Below, one piece after another: positions 1 through 13,458 of a stretch of 64,000 nucleotides of DNA (within the stretch, counting starts at the first letter, position 1; each line of letters starts with the position of its first letter). Below the pieces are notes generated by a model. The model was given only the letters and a program-made list of their open reading frames with translations, did not search any database and was not told where the DNA came from. The DNA is from Solea solea (lineage: Eukaryota; Chordata; Actinopteri; Pleuronectiformes; Soleidae): positions 28,866,402 to 28,930,401 of the forward strand of contig NC_081138.1 of the NCBI RefSeq assembly GCF_958295425.1. The letters are read 5' to 3'. The translations under genes and the position numbers were made by a program.

Positions 1-655
1 GCAAGTGCTAAAAGACAAACAAAAACAAAACACGACAACAATGAGGATTTAAAACATAAGAAATGATGCTTGCTTGGACCAAGTTTATGATTACAGTGTT
101 GGTTTTGAAGGCGTTATATGTGCAGTACTCTCTGATTGTAAGTGCTATGTTGTTCCAGATGAAGTGACAGATTGTCTGAAAGTGGTGTTTTCTGTCGGGC
201 ACCTCACAGTCTCCTCTGGCAGTGGCCCTGGTGGTTGTGCCACTGACAGCTTTTACTGTATTTTGACGTATTCATTTAATGGTGGCGGTGAAAGTCCATG
301 AAGTATTTAATATATGGTGCGTGCATATTTAACCCTAAGGTCTCACGCGGTGGTAAATTGCAGTGGGAATAATACACAACTCCTTATGTGGACATCCTGT
401 GGGTGCGTGTTTATAGGTCACATCTTCAGGCTTTACAAAATGTGTTGTTGAGTCAAAGTTATGATTAATCCTATGATGATATGGTGATAATCTTGCAGAA
501 ATCACAAAACAGACCGTTTTTCTTCTATTTTTGTTCATAAAAACGAGCCAAACTTTGAAATGTGATTTATTTTTTAAATTTCACAAATTAAACCCAATTC
601 AAAAAGAACATTGAGTACTTTTTGCTCAGGTGTGTTTATATAGTTGGTGAAAAAT
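1..655. other. Non-coding intergenic DNA, nothing recognised
   Basis: AT-rich sequence with only short chance ORFs and no repeat that I recognise before the poly-G run. Confidence 0.6.
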
Positions 656-683
656 GGGGGGGGGGGGGGGGGGGGGGGGGGGG
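656..683 (+). repeat. Poly-G tract (28 G)
   Basis: An uninterrupted run of 28 guanines. Such runs can form G-quadruplexes and are often mis-sized by sequencing, so the real length is uncertain. Confidence 0.95.
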
Positions 684-3600
684 AATGTGTATATGTTTTA
701 ATATAGTAATGGAAAAAAAGCCTGGATGCTCTGTGTTCTAAGGGTTAAAGATTTACATTTTTTGGAAACTTTTCCAGATTTTTAATGCCTTTTTTGGAGA
801 ATGAGTCTATGTGTGTGAGTGTGGTTTCAACCAATTAGCAAAATAATATTCAATATAAGAGAAAATCATAGCATGCAAAAACTTTCTCGCCCCGTTTATT
901 CTAAGTGTTGTTTTTTTCTTGAACAACAGAGTTCGCTTTATAAACTGTAAATTAATTTGGCAATGTTTAAATCGAACACTGACATTTATTTATGTTTAAA
1001 AGCTATGCACAACAGTTTCAAGCATAATTATTGGCTAAATTCACTTTTTTTACCCTCCACTGGCTTTAGTTTAATGAGCTTTTTTTATTTTGGTCCACAT
1101 AAAGAAGGACTTTTGCAACAAGTCAAACAAGGCAATAAAATGACAATAAGATAAGAAAAGATTGATTGTGTAGCCAATCCCAATCTGTCCACACTGTTTA
1201 ATTAACCTGTTTTATGGCCTCGGCTTTTGTTTCTTTGCCCCGCGTACAGTCGTGACAGTACGTCACTATCCATTTGCCTGTGGATTCTGACTGCAGCCGC
1301 TGTTTTCATGCAAGTCTGAGAGCTCAAGATGGCTTGGATTAACATTTTATATACTGCTTTAATGAGTGTGCCAAATAATTAATCTTCGATGTTGAACTTA
1401 ACCCTGTGACCTCACGAATGTGAATAAAATCACAGGCACTAGCTTGAGGGGGGCTTCATTATGTCTCCAGCTGTCTGCCATTATGTTCACCCATATATAA
1501 GAAATTCAGTGAGATGAAGAAGCTGTTAAGAGACGTCCGCCAACGTGTGACTGTTAAGTGACTTATAGATCCGCGGAAATCTTTGCACGTGGGACCACAG
1601 GGACACAATCCACTCAGATCAATTTATCGCCATGTTTTATGTGCATAATATTTCAATAAGAGGTGACGGAAGGCGATGTAATAAATTATGGAAAAGGCTG
1701 GAGTCCACAGAGAGAGATCCAGTTGACCCACTAAACGCTCTTCACTTGTCAACGCAGCAATTACAAACTGACTCGATCCGTATAGTCCGTCACCACGTTT
1801 TAGTGCAGACGCCCCGCGCCGTTTCCCGCTGACGAAATCAACAAAGAACCGTGTTTTCATTCATGTTCGTCCGGCGCAAAGTTCAACAATCAACAATTAT
1901 CGATTCACACTTCGCTTGTAACTACAACGTCATCACATGGAAACATGGATGCTCGTTATCCGATTGCACATCATCAACTGCCTTATTCAGGAAATGCGAG
2001 CGCTGCTTAAAATGAATCATCATTGATTAGAGGAGCCCCCCCCCCCCATCTGAATCCGTCCCCTCTGCACATTAGTTAGCCATTGATCTGTGACAGCAAT
2101 TTCACGCTTGCGATGATCCAATTGACCCGGTCATAACGTTTGGCCTCTGCCAAGGGTTTTTTCCATGACCTGCTCATTCATCACCGTGCCACCTGCAGAT
2201 TGTTGTACTCTATCTGTGGCCAAACAGAGTGATGCAGAACCACTGAAGCGTGTCTGACACGCATTAAAAAATAAGATTTCTTTGTTATAGTGACCTATAT
2301 TTAAAGCGCGAGTAAATGAGATTTCTCTTCCTCACACAAATTTATTAGATCACCACACAGTGTATTATAGGTTTATGCCACAGCTGCTCTAAATTAACAG
2401 CATTGGTAATTATCCGAATCATTTTTTCATGTTTCTGTGATGGTTAATACACCAGTTTGTAGAAGCTCTTTAAGCGAAATGATATATTTTCTAATGCTAA
2501 AATAATCTTTCAAATGAAATCTTTTCCAAGAAAACAGAAACAAATATTATAATATTTTTATGTCTTTCTTATTGTTTCTTAATTGCCAAATAAATAACAA
2601 TAACATTTTTAGTTTTAATCAAGTTTTTGAAAGTGTTTTCTAAAACTTTATAGTCACAAAAAAGACTTATTATAAGGCAGCTCATTGGCCTGAGTTGTCA
2701 CCACTGTCTTTGTTTTGATCTGACATATGTGCTCAAATAGTAATGGCTATCTACCCATGTATGTTTATGTAAACAGGAGCCCAATCTTAATTCATTTGAA
2801 TGTGCTTCCTGCAGGTGTTACCAAGTGGCAAGATTTTAGAAAGCCTTTGCTGCTTGTTAGGGGAAAACATCTTTGAAAATCACAGCTCTCCAGTTGATGT
2901 GATTACAAATGGAAGCATCGTCCTTCTTTTGCTGCGGGGCAAGAAAATTGTGCCAAACACAGGAAAGAAAAATGACAACAAGTTGAGCAGCTTTGCCAAT
3001 TCAGTGCTTTTCCTCAAATCAATCGTGTCAGTATACTGTTGAGTGCAACCACGGTACAGGTTTAGCTTTGTTTAGTGAAGATGTTTTTGGTCAATTTTAA
3101 ACCATTTGTAATTCATGTTTAAGCTCAATATTATCAGCATGTGTCATTGATTTATATCCTGTAGTGCTTAGCTGATAGGGTATGATAAATCCCCACTGAC
3201 AACAGGTCCAACTGAAATACCTTTTCACTGGTCCCTTTATATAGACGCATGTTAAACTGACACCATATGCTACACGCTACCTGCAAGCAGCTGAGAATAA
3301 CCTCACGTCTTACAAAGTTGCTGTTTGAACGCTGCATTGCTGAAAAGTTGTTTATCACCTCTATTTTCAATTTTTACCACATACCCACTCTTGTTTAACA
3401 CTACTACTACTACTATCTCTATCTACCTATCACAATGATGTGAAAATTCTTGTTTCATTGTTCAAATCTGTCACTGGGGACGGATAAAAAACAAAGACAT
3501 TGCATTAATTGTCAGTTGTCTCACACACCTTGTTTCAGCGTGGCAGAATTTTACATTCATTAAAGAAAATCCTCATGAATATGCATCCGCACTTTGCACT

Positions 3601-3926
3601 AAGTTATGAAAGTCTTGATTTCTTTGGAAGGCAACTCAGACTTCATTCACCCGTGAAAGTTAAATGACATTTGTCTGAGTGACAAACACGTGGGAACCAC
3701 AAATAAATCACACGTAACACAATTTTGGGAAGTTATTACAACACTCAAACACATTTGATTTTAAAAACTACACATACACTTTGCGAAATCTTCGAATGAC
3801 AAACTCTTAAAGGACTAAATAAGTACTGTATGCTGACAAACTACCTTTAAACCTGCGACACAACAATGCAACGATGGAGGACATACAACAGCTGTTCGGT
3901 TTGTGGCTGTTTCTTTCAGTACGACA
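684..3926. other. Non-coding intergenic DNA
   Basis: No gene or recognisable element. Minor items are a C-run near 2036-2047 and an (ACT)n patch near 3399-3413. The 1600-1850 segment is richer in CpG and of higher complexity than its surroundings but shows no coding signature. Confidence 0.5.
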
Positions 3927-4060
3927 TCAAGCTTTGTATGACAATAGACTGCTGGCGTTTGCCTCGACTTCCATGGGATATTTTTACTCTGTACCCCAAG
4001 GGTAGGATGCCAAGGAGTGGAACAGTTGGGGCTGGTTATTTTGGTACTATTCCTCATGGA
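3927..4060 (+). mobile_element. Fragment of 'GTACCCCAAGG' MITE family, copy 1
   Basis: This piece holds gctttgtatga, ctctgtaccccaaggg and ggttattttggtactattcct in order. The same three blocks recur in order at 48376-48485, and the middle block recurs inside the inverted-repeat element at 23493-23827. Three copies sharing ordered blocks indicate a dispersed non-autonomous DNA element, of hAT-like type by its resemblance to teleost MITEs. The ORF here (3866-4141) is not conserved in the other copy and is judged spurious. Confidence 0.6.
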
Positions 4061-4439
4061 AGCGCAAACAAATATGTACTAAACCGTATCGTTCAACTTG
4101 GTGGAAACATGGCTTTAGTGATGACTTACGCACACTTTTGATGTAACACACAGTCACAGTGTAGAACGTGTCCATAGTCCTTTGAAACATGAGTGGAAAA
4201 CGGTTTTGACGTCATCATTATTCGCTGCGATTTGAGCATTCATACTATTGAGACTGTAGAAATTAGATTATAATCGCATGTCAAAGTACCAAAAGGTTTG
4301 AATCAAATGAGAAAAACAGATTTAATGTGTTTTGTGGAGCTGGATAAAACCTGGTTATGCAAAAATATATAAAATGTTTTTTTTCTGCCTAAAGCTCTGA
4401 AAATCTGATGTTTGTTGCTTGTCCAAATAGCAACTCAGT

Positions 4440-4600
4440 AGAGGCTGTGGCGGCCGTGGATCATAGAAGAACACTGGGTTATCATCCATAACTAGAAGGT
4501 CAGCTTTTTGATCCCAGGCTCCTCCAGGTTGTGTGCAGGCTGTTTGCTTGTTTGTAATGTCTGCGGGAATGGCCAAGATTTGCTGTAAAGACACACTATA
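4440..4600 (+). mobile_element. Degenerate tRNA-derived SINE remnant
   Basis: The block gaaggtcagctttttgatcc, then caggctcctccaggttgtgt, resembles the B-box region and adjoining body of teleost tRNA-type SINEs (usual form ggttcgatcccaggctcctcc). The A-box side is poorly preserved and no target-site duplication is obvious. Identification rests on recall of the family. Confidence 0.45.
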
Positions 4601-5487
4601 AATACTGTACATCCCATTTACCAATCAAACGTGGTCGAGAGTTCAAAACTGACGGTGAGCATTGGATCGGTGTTTGCCACGTCATCAAAAAAGACTACAC
4701 CAAATAAAAACTTTACATGTAAAATGTCAATTTCCAAATATTTGCTACAACCCTTTGCAAGTAAAAGCCTACAGGTTAAATTAATTCAGAGATTTCTTTT
4801 GCTTGAGTGTATGGAGAGCACTTACAAAGCCTTAGTACAAAGTGTTTGGCTCTTGGTGTAAACATATTCCTCATGAGGGAAAAAAGATGTTCCATCTCAC
4901 CATTACTGTGACATATGTGAACTTTTAATCTTACACCCGTGTTGGAAATTGACCCTAAATCAAAGTGCGTTTTATGAGCGCCATAATAGCCTGTGTTTTA
5001 CTCCTTTCACCCATTCCATGGCGAAAGGAGTACAACTACAAAAGCATGTATATGAAAATTGGATTCCCAGCCAGACGAGACTGATCTCTCACACAGAGAA
5101 TTGCCCCCAGTATTGTTATTGAAGAAATGGAACACGTTCAAGTTTTATTCGCTCATCACACCTCTGATGGCAATTAATGAGTTAAATTAATTGAGCTCAT
5201 TCTTGCTTTCCAATGTGAGATTGCACAGAGGATATTATAGAAAGAATGTGTTCCATCACTGGGAAGATGTCGAGTCTCCTAAGCAGATGGAATTTTTAAT
5301 TAACACAAAGCCACTGGCTGTCTTACTGTAAAACCCTTGGTCTAAAGGGAGCATTCACAAATGAGTACTCCAGTATGTTGTTCATATTTATTCATACAGT
5401 GTATATGTCAAATGTTTTACACAGTAACTAGAGAAACGATTCTCACATTCCATCAATTTATTGTGGTCGTGTTTTATGGTTTATGTA

Positions 5488-5735
5488 TGCCGCGCCGTTG
5501 ACGTGGTTCGGGCATCTGATTGTGATGCCCTCTGGGCACCTTCCATTGGAGGTTTATCAAGGTGAACTCAACTGAGGGACGACCCCAGACTAGACCCAGA
5601 ACACTCTAAAGGGATTTTCTATATCCTATCTGTCCTGAACCACCTAAGAATCCCTCAGGACGGGCTGGAAACTATTGCTGGAAATCATTGCTCTGGAGAA
5701 CACTGCTCAGCCTTTTGCCACTGCAAACTTATTTA
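5488..5735 (+). mobile_element. 3' end of L2/Rex-type LINE, decayed reverse transcriptase C-terminus
   Basis: One frame reads TWFGHLIVMPSGHLPLEV, which matches the WFGH...RMP.GRLP.EV block at the C-terminal end of fish non-LTR reverse transcriptases. Later pieces of the same block (gacccagaacactctaa; ctcaggacgggctggaa) also follow the family order. In-frame stops after about 25 residues show that it is dead. The exact LINE clade is not resolvable by eye. Confidence 0.75.
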
Positions 5736-5825
5736 GTTGTCATTGCTGCCTCTACAATTCTGGTTGTGTCCATTCAAAAAATCACAGTAATGCTGTCCTT
5801 TCTGTGCTTCCCGAGTCACTCTTTC

Positions 5826-5905
5826 AATCATTGTCTCTTCCTTGATCCTGCACATGAGGGTCTTGGGAGGCTGGAGCCAATCCCAGTTGACAACAACCAT
5901 TCACT
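5826..5905 (+). repeat. Teleost interspersed repeat fragment (cacatgagggt...gagccaatccca)
   Basis: The segment cacatgagggtcttgggagg followed by ctggagccaatcccagttga is a diverged copy of a very common fish repeat (gggtcgcgggggctggagcctatcccagct). Another copy lies at 45720-45820 and a reversed one at 30970-31050. Confidence 0.7.
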
Positions 5906-5932
5906 CCAATGGTCTTAGGCTGTTGGTAGAGT

Positions 5933-6515
5933 ATATGATTCTATAAACATACACCAACTCTCGCCCATGATAAGAAATAGGGATTTCTTTTGAAATTTGA
6001 CCTTTTCTTTGTTATGTAGTGAGTTGGTAGATTCTTACCAAAGTTTAATGAAAGCATAGTTAGGTCATTACCTACCCATTACGAAAATTTCTGATCGATC
6101 CATCCATCCAAATCTAGACAGTAAATTGGTAACTAATTTACAGGATTAACTTTAGGGTTATGGAGACAGGGCTAGGGTTAAGGAGATGGTAGGGGATGGC
6201 AGGCTGTTGATTGAGTGTCGGGTTCTATATACCCACACCAACTTTCCTTCAATCCCAATGACTTTGGACAGAGATATGATATTTTACATTTTAACCCAAT
6301 ATGAAAGTTTGGGCTTTCTTGAAAATGTGATATTTTTTTGTGATGTCTTCAGTCAGTAGATTCTTACCAAATTCTAATGAGAACATAGTTGGGTCATTAC
6401 CTACCCATCAGAAAACTGTAGAGTGGAAGTGGCTAACAGAGGGCCAAAGATACAGGATTAGGGTTAGGGTTATGGAGATGGTAGGGGATGGCAGGGTGAA
6501 TCTTAGGTAATATAT
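5933..6515 (+). repeat. Two-unit imperfect tandem duplication (unit about 300 bp)
   Basis: The ordered blocks ctata.ac.acaccaac, tagattcttaccaaa, gggtcattacctacccat and ggagatggtaggggatggca occur twice, offset by about 285-330 bp. The first unit carries an extra atccatccatcc insertion. The second contains attagggttagggtta, a short telomere-like motif that is part of the repeat unit. No coding potential. Confidence 0.85.
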
Positions 6516-7739
6516 ACAATTCTAAGGATAAAACTAAGTATTTAAAGAATAGTGGATGCACTAAATCACAATTCTGTTTTATAAATGTGGATTTTTTGGT
6601 GTATTTATTTTTTGTGCTAACAATGTCTCTATGTCACAGAGCACAAAGTGTACAAATTATGAAATCACACAAATTGCAAAGCAGAATAAAACCAGCCAAA
6701 CATGTAATGATGTCTGCAGGTGTGTGGGGGGATATTCAGAAACAGCATGCATGCTCCGTAAACGCTCAATGGGGCAATAAGGCTTAAAACCCCCTTTACT
6801 ATTCATTTTTATGAGATATCACATGCTGTCTGAGTGTAGGGCTTCCTCATCATCTGCAACAGAGCACTTCCTGGACGTGAGCCCGAGCCCGTCATTCTCA
6901 GATGCTCTGTGCGCGAGGGCGGAGCGGAGAACTCCCAACACAGAGGTAAACTGAGGGCAACTGCTCAGTGCGAACACTGCAAAGTAACTCATCAGCAAAA
7001 CAGCAGCCAGCCACCCCAGGACAGCAACCTGCTGAGCGCAGGTCACACTTTTCAAGAAAATTACAACAGAGGAGTGTGCAATTTGTGAGGAATCTGTGGA
7101 GCATAATTCTCTTCATCAACCTGAGCATCCCAGAGAACAAACTGGATCTGCCCTTGGGAGGGTGCAGTGTCAGCCGATAGCTAAATATTGCTAAGTCAAG
7201 GAAAACATGCAGTTCTTACATGTGCAATTACAGTCAGAACACCTGCAGTGTTTGCAGGTAGAAGCTAGGTGTTCAATTTGAAGTGTGTTGTGTAGTTGTA
7301 TTGTGTAGATGTTTGCACTTGAAAAGCTACAGGGGGGGTAAAAACATACAATTCTGAAGGCTTGAGTTTGGCAGTTTGGTCAGTGTCATGCTGTTTGTTG
7401 GATGTGAGGGTGGAGCTGAAGAATGAGTGAGGGGTGATGTCACATTCCACTCACTAAAGTAGCCACACAATAAAGCACACCCTGCTTTTATCATCTATTT
7501 TACAAAAAATGGGATCATAATTAACAAACAGGACATCAAGCTGTATTGAAGAAAATGTGACACAAGGGTTTGGGATCATGAAACTACTGATTATTTATCC
7601 AGTGAGTATCAATTTAGATACCAAAGCCATTCAAGGGAATACAGGTTACAGGGGACTTTACTTATTTTTTAAATGTACAGTATGAATTACATTGTCATAT
7701 GCTTTGATACATCAGTTTCAATGGATGTAGCCTTGGCCC
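6516..7739. other. Non-coding intergenic DNA
   Basis: Nothing recognisable. Short open frames at 6819-7180 overlap on both strands and show no family signature. Confidence 0.5.
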
Positions 7740-7960
7740 AAACAGTGTTCATTTCGTTAACGAAAACAATGATGAAAAATGTTCATCACTGACCCTTTTG
7801 CACAGATGAAAACCAGACGAAAGCTACTGACACTTTGGTCAACGAATAAAAACTAGACAAAAATGTTAGGGCGGGACAAACTGGGAAGAAAACCAATCAG
7901 AAGAGAGGAATAACAAGAAGCCATCCAATCAGACTGATCTCTTTGCAAGGCACCTTCAAC
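7740..7960 (+). mobile_element. Teleost MITE-like repeat (gttcatttcgttaacgaaaa)
   Basis: It begins with the palindrome-bearing ttcgttaacgaaaac, then gatgaaaaccagacgaaagc, ggtcaacgaataaaaactag and catccaatcagactgatct. This block order matches, from memory, a widespread fish element rich in CGTTAACG and GACGAAAA. Both ends are uncertain. Confidence 0.6.
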
Positions 7961-10900
7961 CAACCTTCAACTGCTTTTTGACCCTTAACCACAACACTCT
8001 CTATTTGGTGGGTGGGCAGTAGTGGCTAAGGTTCAATTCCATTTTACCCCATGCCCATGCAACCTATGAGCATTCCTGTGTAGGCCTGGGAGTCCTGCTT
8101 CTTGTTGAGATAAAGAGGTAGGGTCAAGTGTAAGAGAATACTAATTCTTCGAACAAGAGATTTCTCAGGGGCACACTTCAAAAGGGAAGTCCCAGATTAA
8201 CTAAATCCGGGTAAATTGATATGTTTTTCATGAAACTTCTACTCTTTTGTACAAACCAAAACTGGTCTTCTAGTATTCCAAGGAGATTTTTTACATTTCT
8301 GCTATTGTGTAGAACACCTTATTTCATGGTGGCATGTTGAATCTCTAGCAAATATATGTTTCATCTGCTGGTATCACATTATTCAATGTGTGTCCTGTTT
8401 CACACTGCTAGTATCTAACCTCCAGGGAAAGGTTAAGGGTCAAAATGAGGAGAAGGGTAATGTTGATATATCCAAAATTATGATTCTCCCTCTTATGCCA
8501 GATTCACTAGAATGCTGATGTCAACCTCCAACCAAAATCACATTGGGATTATAATCTCTTTTGCAAGTGGGAGCTACTGTAGACATAGCCAATGCATGTT
8601 TTTAAACATTTCTTTGTTAGTTCCACAAAGATGGCCTCTCTTGCCTCCTGAGTCTGACAGGAAAGTTACTATGGATCATTTTTGGCCAACCCCTGAATAA
8701 AAGGTTTGTTAGCACACCAGTCCGGTATTCTTCAACACAACTACATACAGATGTAAGTGAGGTTAGGAAAGAAGACAAAAGAAGACGTAGAAGTAGAAGT
8801 CAACTTTGTGTTGACCACAACAAAGTACAATGCTTTAACCACAAACTGCCAGTGGAAACCTCAGCGGACACATCCAAGGTACCAGATGTAATATAGGTTG
8901 TAATTCCTGCATACGACATATTATGTATGTTTCCTTGGAGGACAGTCTCCTACTTTCTGCTTTTTAGTTCAACAAATGTTTCCTGGGTACTGGCTACACC
9001 TCAGCAGCCTGACAGAAAATGATCACATCACACATTGTTGTTCCAAATTCTCTTTTGCTAAAAAACTGAACTGATGGTGGTACACATATGACATCCCAAT
9101 GGGTTGCACAGGCTTCAGTGGGAACACCATTTTTCTGCTTGAGGGCTCACAGGCTTTTGAAATCAGGAGCATGGTACTAGAAAACACTCCAAGTAACCCC
9201 AAACAAATACAAAAAGAAACACTAAAACAATTACTTGCTGATTTCCCAGTCAAGGGGAGGCTGCTTCATATGAGCCACCACATCATTTGCATGGCAAACA
9301 AACTGGAACACTTTCAGTCACCAAAAGCAGCTTGCCAGCATTTACCAAGGGAGCACTGCAGCCTTGTGATGAGAATCTCACAGTCCTCATAGAGTCTGAG
9401 CTTCTCGGAGAGAGAACACGCTCCTCCTAACAGCTTGGCTGCAATTGGACCACCAGATGGCATCTCTACATCTCTCTTGACACTTGATTAAGATTGCATG
9501 CCTGTGGTCCTTCCTCTCCAGAAATACAGAGCTCATGTAGAGTGGAATCAATATTTTATTTTCCTCTTTAAAGTTGTGTTCTCGTAAATATCTGGTTCTC
9601 TCATTCCTAAAAAAAAAAAAAAAAAAAACCTACGTAATACACAGATTTGCAAATCGCAGAAGTTATGCAAGCGTCAGACGCCCGGTGGAAAGTTTACAGT
9701 TGATTTCTCACTTATAAGCAGACACGTGTCTCAAAGCTCTGTGTCACTGTTTTCTATGTGATGGGCACATCTGTCTCAAAATAGTCCCGCAAGTACTTTA
9801 AAACTTAAACTTTTCACATTTTAAGTTTCTGTAAAGGTCGAATAATGGCTTTTAAAGTAGATCTGTATTAATTATTTCGGAAAATAACAATTATAGTCCC
9901 TGTTTTAGTCAATAATGTCAACCCTAAGGTTATTTGGATTAGGCAAACCAAAATAAACACAATATTTTATATACTTTTTATACCAAAGTTAAAAGAAAGA
10001 CAAAAGAAAATATGTTTTTCAGTTTTCAATTTTCAATTATATATAAATCTCCAGTCATTTGCAGATCAGCTTCTCGTCCACTGCGTATGTTAAAAATATT
10101 CTACCCCAAGTTTTTGGTGATGAATTATTTGCAGACTTCTCCCTCTTGAATTAACCTTGGGTTGACTTATTGACACCATCACTCATGGTTTTAAGTAATT
10201 ATTCACACCGAGCTTCATGGATTTGTGGGAGACCAGAAACCAATTTGTGATGGTTTCCATTTTAGGCGGACTGGGAATCAGACTGGCAGGTCTGGGACCA
10301 AGAGCTACTGGATCAGTGTGTGTTGATAGATTTTAGATTTGAAAGCTAAAAAAGGGCTGAACGGGTCAATTCTTTTCAAACAATGTAATGCAAATTCACG
10401 TCCCCTGGTACCAATGCAGCAGCACTAATTCAACACAGTGGTACGTCAATTTTGAAGTCCTCAGGATAAGGCTCTCCGATTAAAACTAGCTGTAAGGGAG
10501 GGTTATTATTGCCTTAGTGATTGGCATTTTATGGCAAAGAAATGGCATGAGAACATAGGTAAAAATGCAAGACAGCATTCTTTCTGTTGTGGAAGACTTG
10601 TCACCACTGCTGTGAGGCTACATATGTTATCGATGTGTAAGGCCAGGGAACTGCCCCAGAAAGGAGAGACCACAGAAACTCAGCAATAGGTTGGAGATGC
10701 ATGACTGGACTCACCCCCTCCCCTGCTCCCGAGTGCAGGATGAGTCATCAGAAATCTCATAGCGACCTTTAAAATCCAATAGGCATACTGGGAAAAATGT
10801 GGGGTAAAGTGGACATTTCAAGCAGCATGTAATTATAACAGTGAATTGTTGGATTTTAAAAATGTCATCACAGGACACATATTTATTTGGAAGACAGGTG

Positions 10901-11679
10901 GACTAAGATGTAAGTGTATTCATAAGGTGTAATTAATGTTGCCGCACACGCAGCCACACATGAGCCACACTGGGGTGCCCTGCTGGCGATGGAAAATGTT
11001 GGATTCAGCAGATGTGATTTCCTGCATTCAGGTGGATTTTGAGGTGGCCACCTGCAGCTGTGCAGCACCTCAATTCATTCAGATTCATAACCTGCATTCT
11101 GCCTTGCAGGGCCTTCACAAGTACACATGAGCTGAGCATTCAGCTGAGAGTGATTTGGGCTTTCCCCACACTGGAAAACTACTGTAGATGACTGCATATG
11201 TGACTACAGTGTACTTTATAGACCTGTGTTTCAGATTTAAAGGATCATAAAGGTCATGGTTGAATATATTTTACTTGGTATTAAAAACCTTCTTGATTGA
11301 CATTAAATGTTATGTGTTGAATAATTGTTGCAGTGTCAGTGAGGCAGTAAAATAATTTAGCATGAAAAAAGCTCTTGATATGGCTTTAAATGTTCCCACA
11401 ACACGCACAGAAATAAGAAGAAACTTAATTTAAAGTTTAAGAGCATCAATACTCCACACATTGATTGGCCTACATATTACATACCTGTCGGGGATACTTA
11501 ACGCCTAGATTAGACAGATAAGATGGGTTCTTTTTTTTCGGCTTGAGAAATCGGAGTGTACGGTCAAAAGAGTGTGAGGTGGCAGCCCTGAACCACACCC
11601 CCTCTGTAGAAAAATGCCAACACATGGGCTGAGAGCTGAGTGAGAGAGAGGAGGAGGGAGTAAGAGTGGGGAGCAGTGG
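7961..11679. other. Non-coding intergenic DNA
   Basis: No gene seen. A 20-base poly-A run lies at 9609-9628. The preceding 97-codon open frame (9099-9392) matches nothing I know and is probably chance. The remainder is AT-rich unique sequence. Confidence 0.5.
9609..9628 (+). repeat. Poly-A run (20 A)
   Basis: An uninterrupted A20. It could be the tail of an old retroposed sequence, but no recognisable body precedes it. Confidence 0.9.
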
Positions 11680-12016
11680 TTTTTTCTCCTCCACTTACTG
11701 CTAGCATGACTACTATCCTCATCCATCCTTCATCTACGGCTTGTCCTTTTAAATATAAATATAACCGTTTGAGGTTTCTATCTCTTCTCTCCTCACTACC
11801 CTTCTTTTCACCCACCTCTCCTTCACTAACCCCCTTCCCTTCCCCCTCCTTTCTCTCCTCTCTCCTACCCAAACCTGTTGAGGCAGATTTTCCTCCTGTT
11901 TGTATTCTCACCACTGTTGCCAAGTGCTTGCTTATGTTGGGTTTGTCTGTGTACAGTGCCTTGAGATAATGTATGTTACGAATCACCGCTATATAAATAA
12001 AGTTGAACTGAAAAGT
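11680..12016 (+). mobile_element. 3' untranslated end of a teleost LINE
   Basis: The segment shows a pyrimidine-rich stretch, then cccaaacctgttgaggcaga, ttcctcctgtttgta, caccactgttgccaagtgct and gtgccttgagataatgt, and ends in gctatataaataaagttgaa. This is the known order of the 3' tail of an abundant fish LINE (ggtcgaggcagatg... cactgtcgccaagtgcttg... cgccttgag... gcgctatataaataaaattga). The long open frames on both strands here are by-products of the pyrimidine-rich composition. Confidence 0.8.
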
Positions 12017-13458
12017 TGTGGGAATCTGATACGCAGTTGCAGCTATGTGAGCTGCTCAGTGAGAGAAGCCTCTCAACAAACCGCATCCCCAGACGTGGAG
12101 AGAGAAAAGCAACGAGGCCACAGATCCAGCGTTAAGTGAAGAGGAGTCTAGGACAAGGAGCCTCGCGTTGATTACACAAGAGGGTGATGAAAGCATGTAG
12201 TCAAGCAATCAAGCAATACTTTACGCTAAACTGTAAAGTTCTCTTTTGGGGTTTAGTTACGCTTTAACAAGAAGGCGTGATGAAACCTGTTTGGAGATAC
12301 AATGCATGTATATTTATAAGTACAGCAAACTAAACAACAAAACCTGTTGTTTTTCCTTCCCGTCTAGAATGACCCACAAGCCACTATGAGACATGTACTG
12401 ATTTGTCCAGATGGGCTTTACGTGGGAATGCAAATGTCCAAAAATGTGTTTCCTGCCAGCCTGCTCTCGTCACATGTCCAAGTGAAGCCCAAACAGAAAA
12501 TAAAATAGAAAAAACAAGTATGAATGTTCATTCTTCATCAGTGACGGGCAGAAAATGTCCTCACCCTGATTTTGCAGTTTAATTCTAGGTTCATGTCACG
12601 ACATAAAACAACGCAACGGTTAGACTTAGGCATCACAAAGTCTAAGAATGTGTTTGCAAGTGAGACACTCCCTCTCTCTGACCTCCAGCTCCACTAAAGC
12701 TGCACAAACAGAAATACTGTGAAAGTCACACTTTCTGGGTCATTTCATAAAGGTCAAATATTTGTGTTGGCTGGTGGTTGAGATGGAGGTCAGTGTGTGT
12801 GTTTATAGGTACGTCAGTGAAGCTGATGTACAGTCAAATCCACTGCGAAGACAGTATTTAAAGCACTGGATGTCCAAGAAAGTTCAAATTACTCATAGGT
12901 CTGTAGTCTTCCATCCTCATATATGACATCTATTCAGAGTTAGTGGTGCACAAAAATGAATTATGTCACAGGAGTTGAAAAGTGACTTTTTAAAATAAAT
13001 GTAAGCATTTCTGAATCATCACTAACTCGGTGGCATCTCTCTTGACACAACGGGCGGCTTATCCACCGAAACGTGGATAATTTAAGCTGCAAGTCACATT
13101 ATCCCTGAGTCGACCCTGTTCAAAGATTATCTCAGCATGGGCCAAGTGAGCGGCTCAGGTCAGGTCATCAGTTTTTAACACAGCCACACACACACACATA
13201 GGTTTAAGCAGCTGTTCTTCTGAGGACACTGCATAGGCTTCCATTGATTTGGACAGGCTAAACAAAGAGTTATCCCTAACCTTAATCATTAACCACCAGG
13301 GTTTTTGCCTGATTTGGACCAGGTTTTGGTCTCCATGAGAACTAATGGTCCTGACAAGGTCATTGTTTATGTCAGATAAGGTCCTAAAGAGATCACAAAT
13401 ACAAGCATGCACACACAGTTGTAAGCCACGGTCATGTCATTTCAAGACACATTTATGA
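12017..13458. other. Non-coding intergenic DNA
   Basis: Nothing recognisable beyond a short (CA)n near 13182-13198. Confidence 0.5.

Noticed and set aside
2800..3042. 80-codon open frame with an acceptor-like cttcctgcag at its start, considered as a glypican-5 or other exon
   Set aside because: The peptide has no cysteine pattern or GPI-tail resemblance to a glypican and no donor at a sensible place.
6455..6470. Telomere-like ttagggttagggtta
   Set aside because: Only two to three units and part of a duplicated repeat unit, so not an interstitial telomere.
9099..9628. Open frame followed by poly-A, considered as a processed retrogene
   Set aside because: The frame resembles no known protein, the A-run is over 200 bases beyond its stop without a polyadenylation signal at the usual distance, and no target duplication was found.
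11564..11986. 140-codon minus-strand open frame rich in Glu, Gly and Arg
   Set aside because: It is the antisense of a pyrimidine-rich LINE 3' tail.
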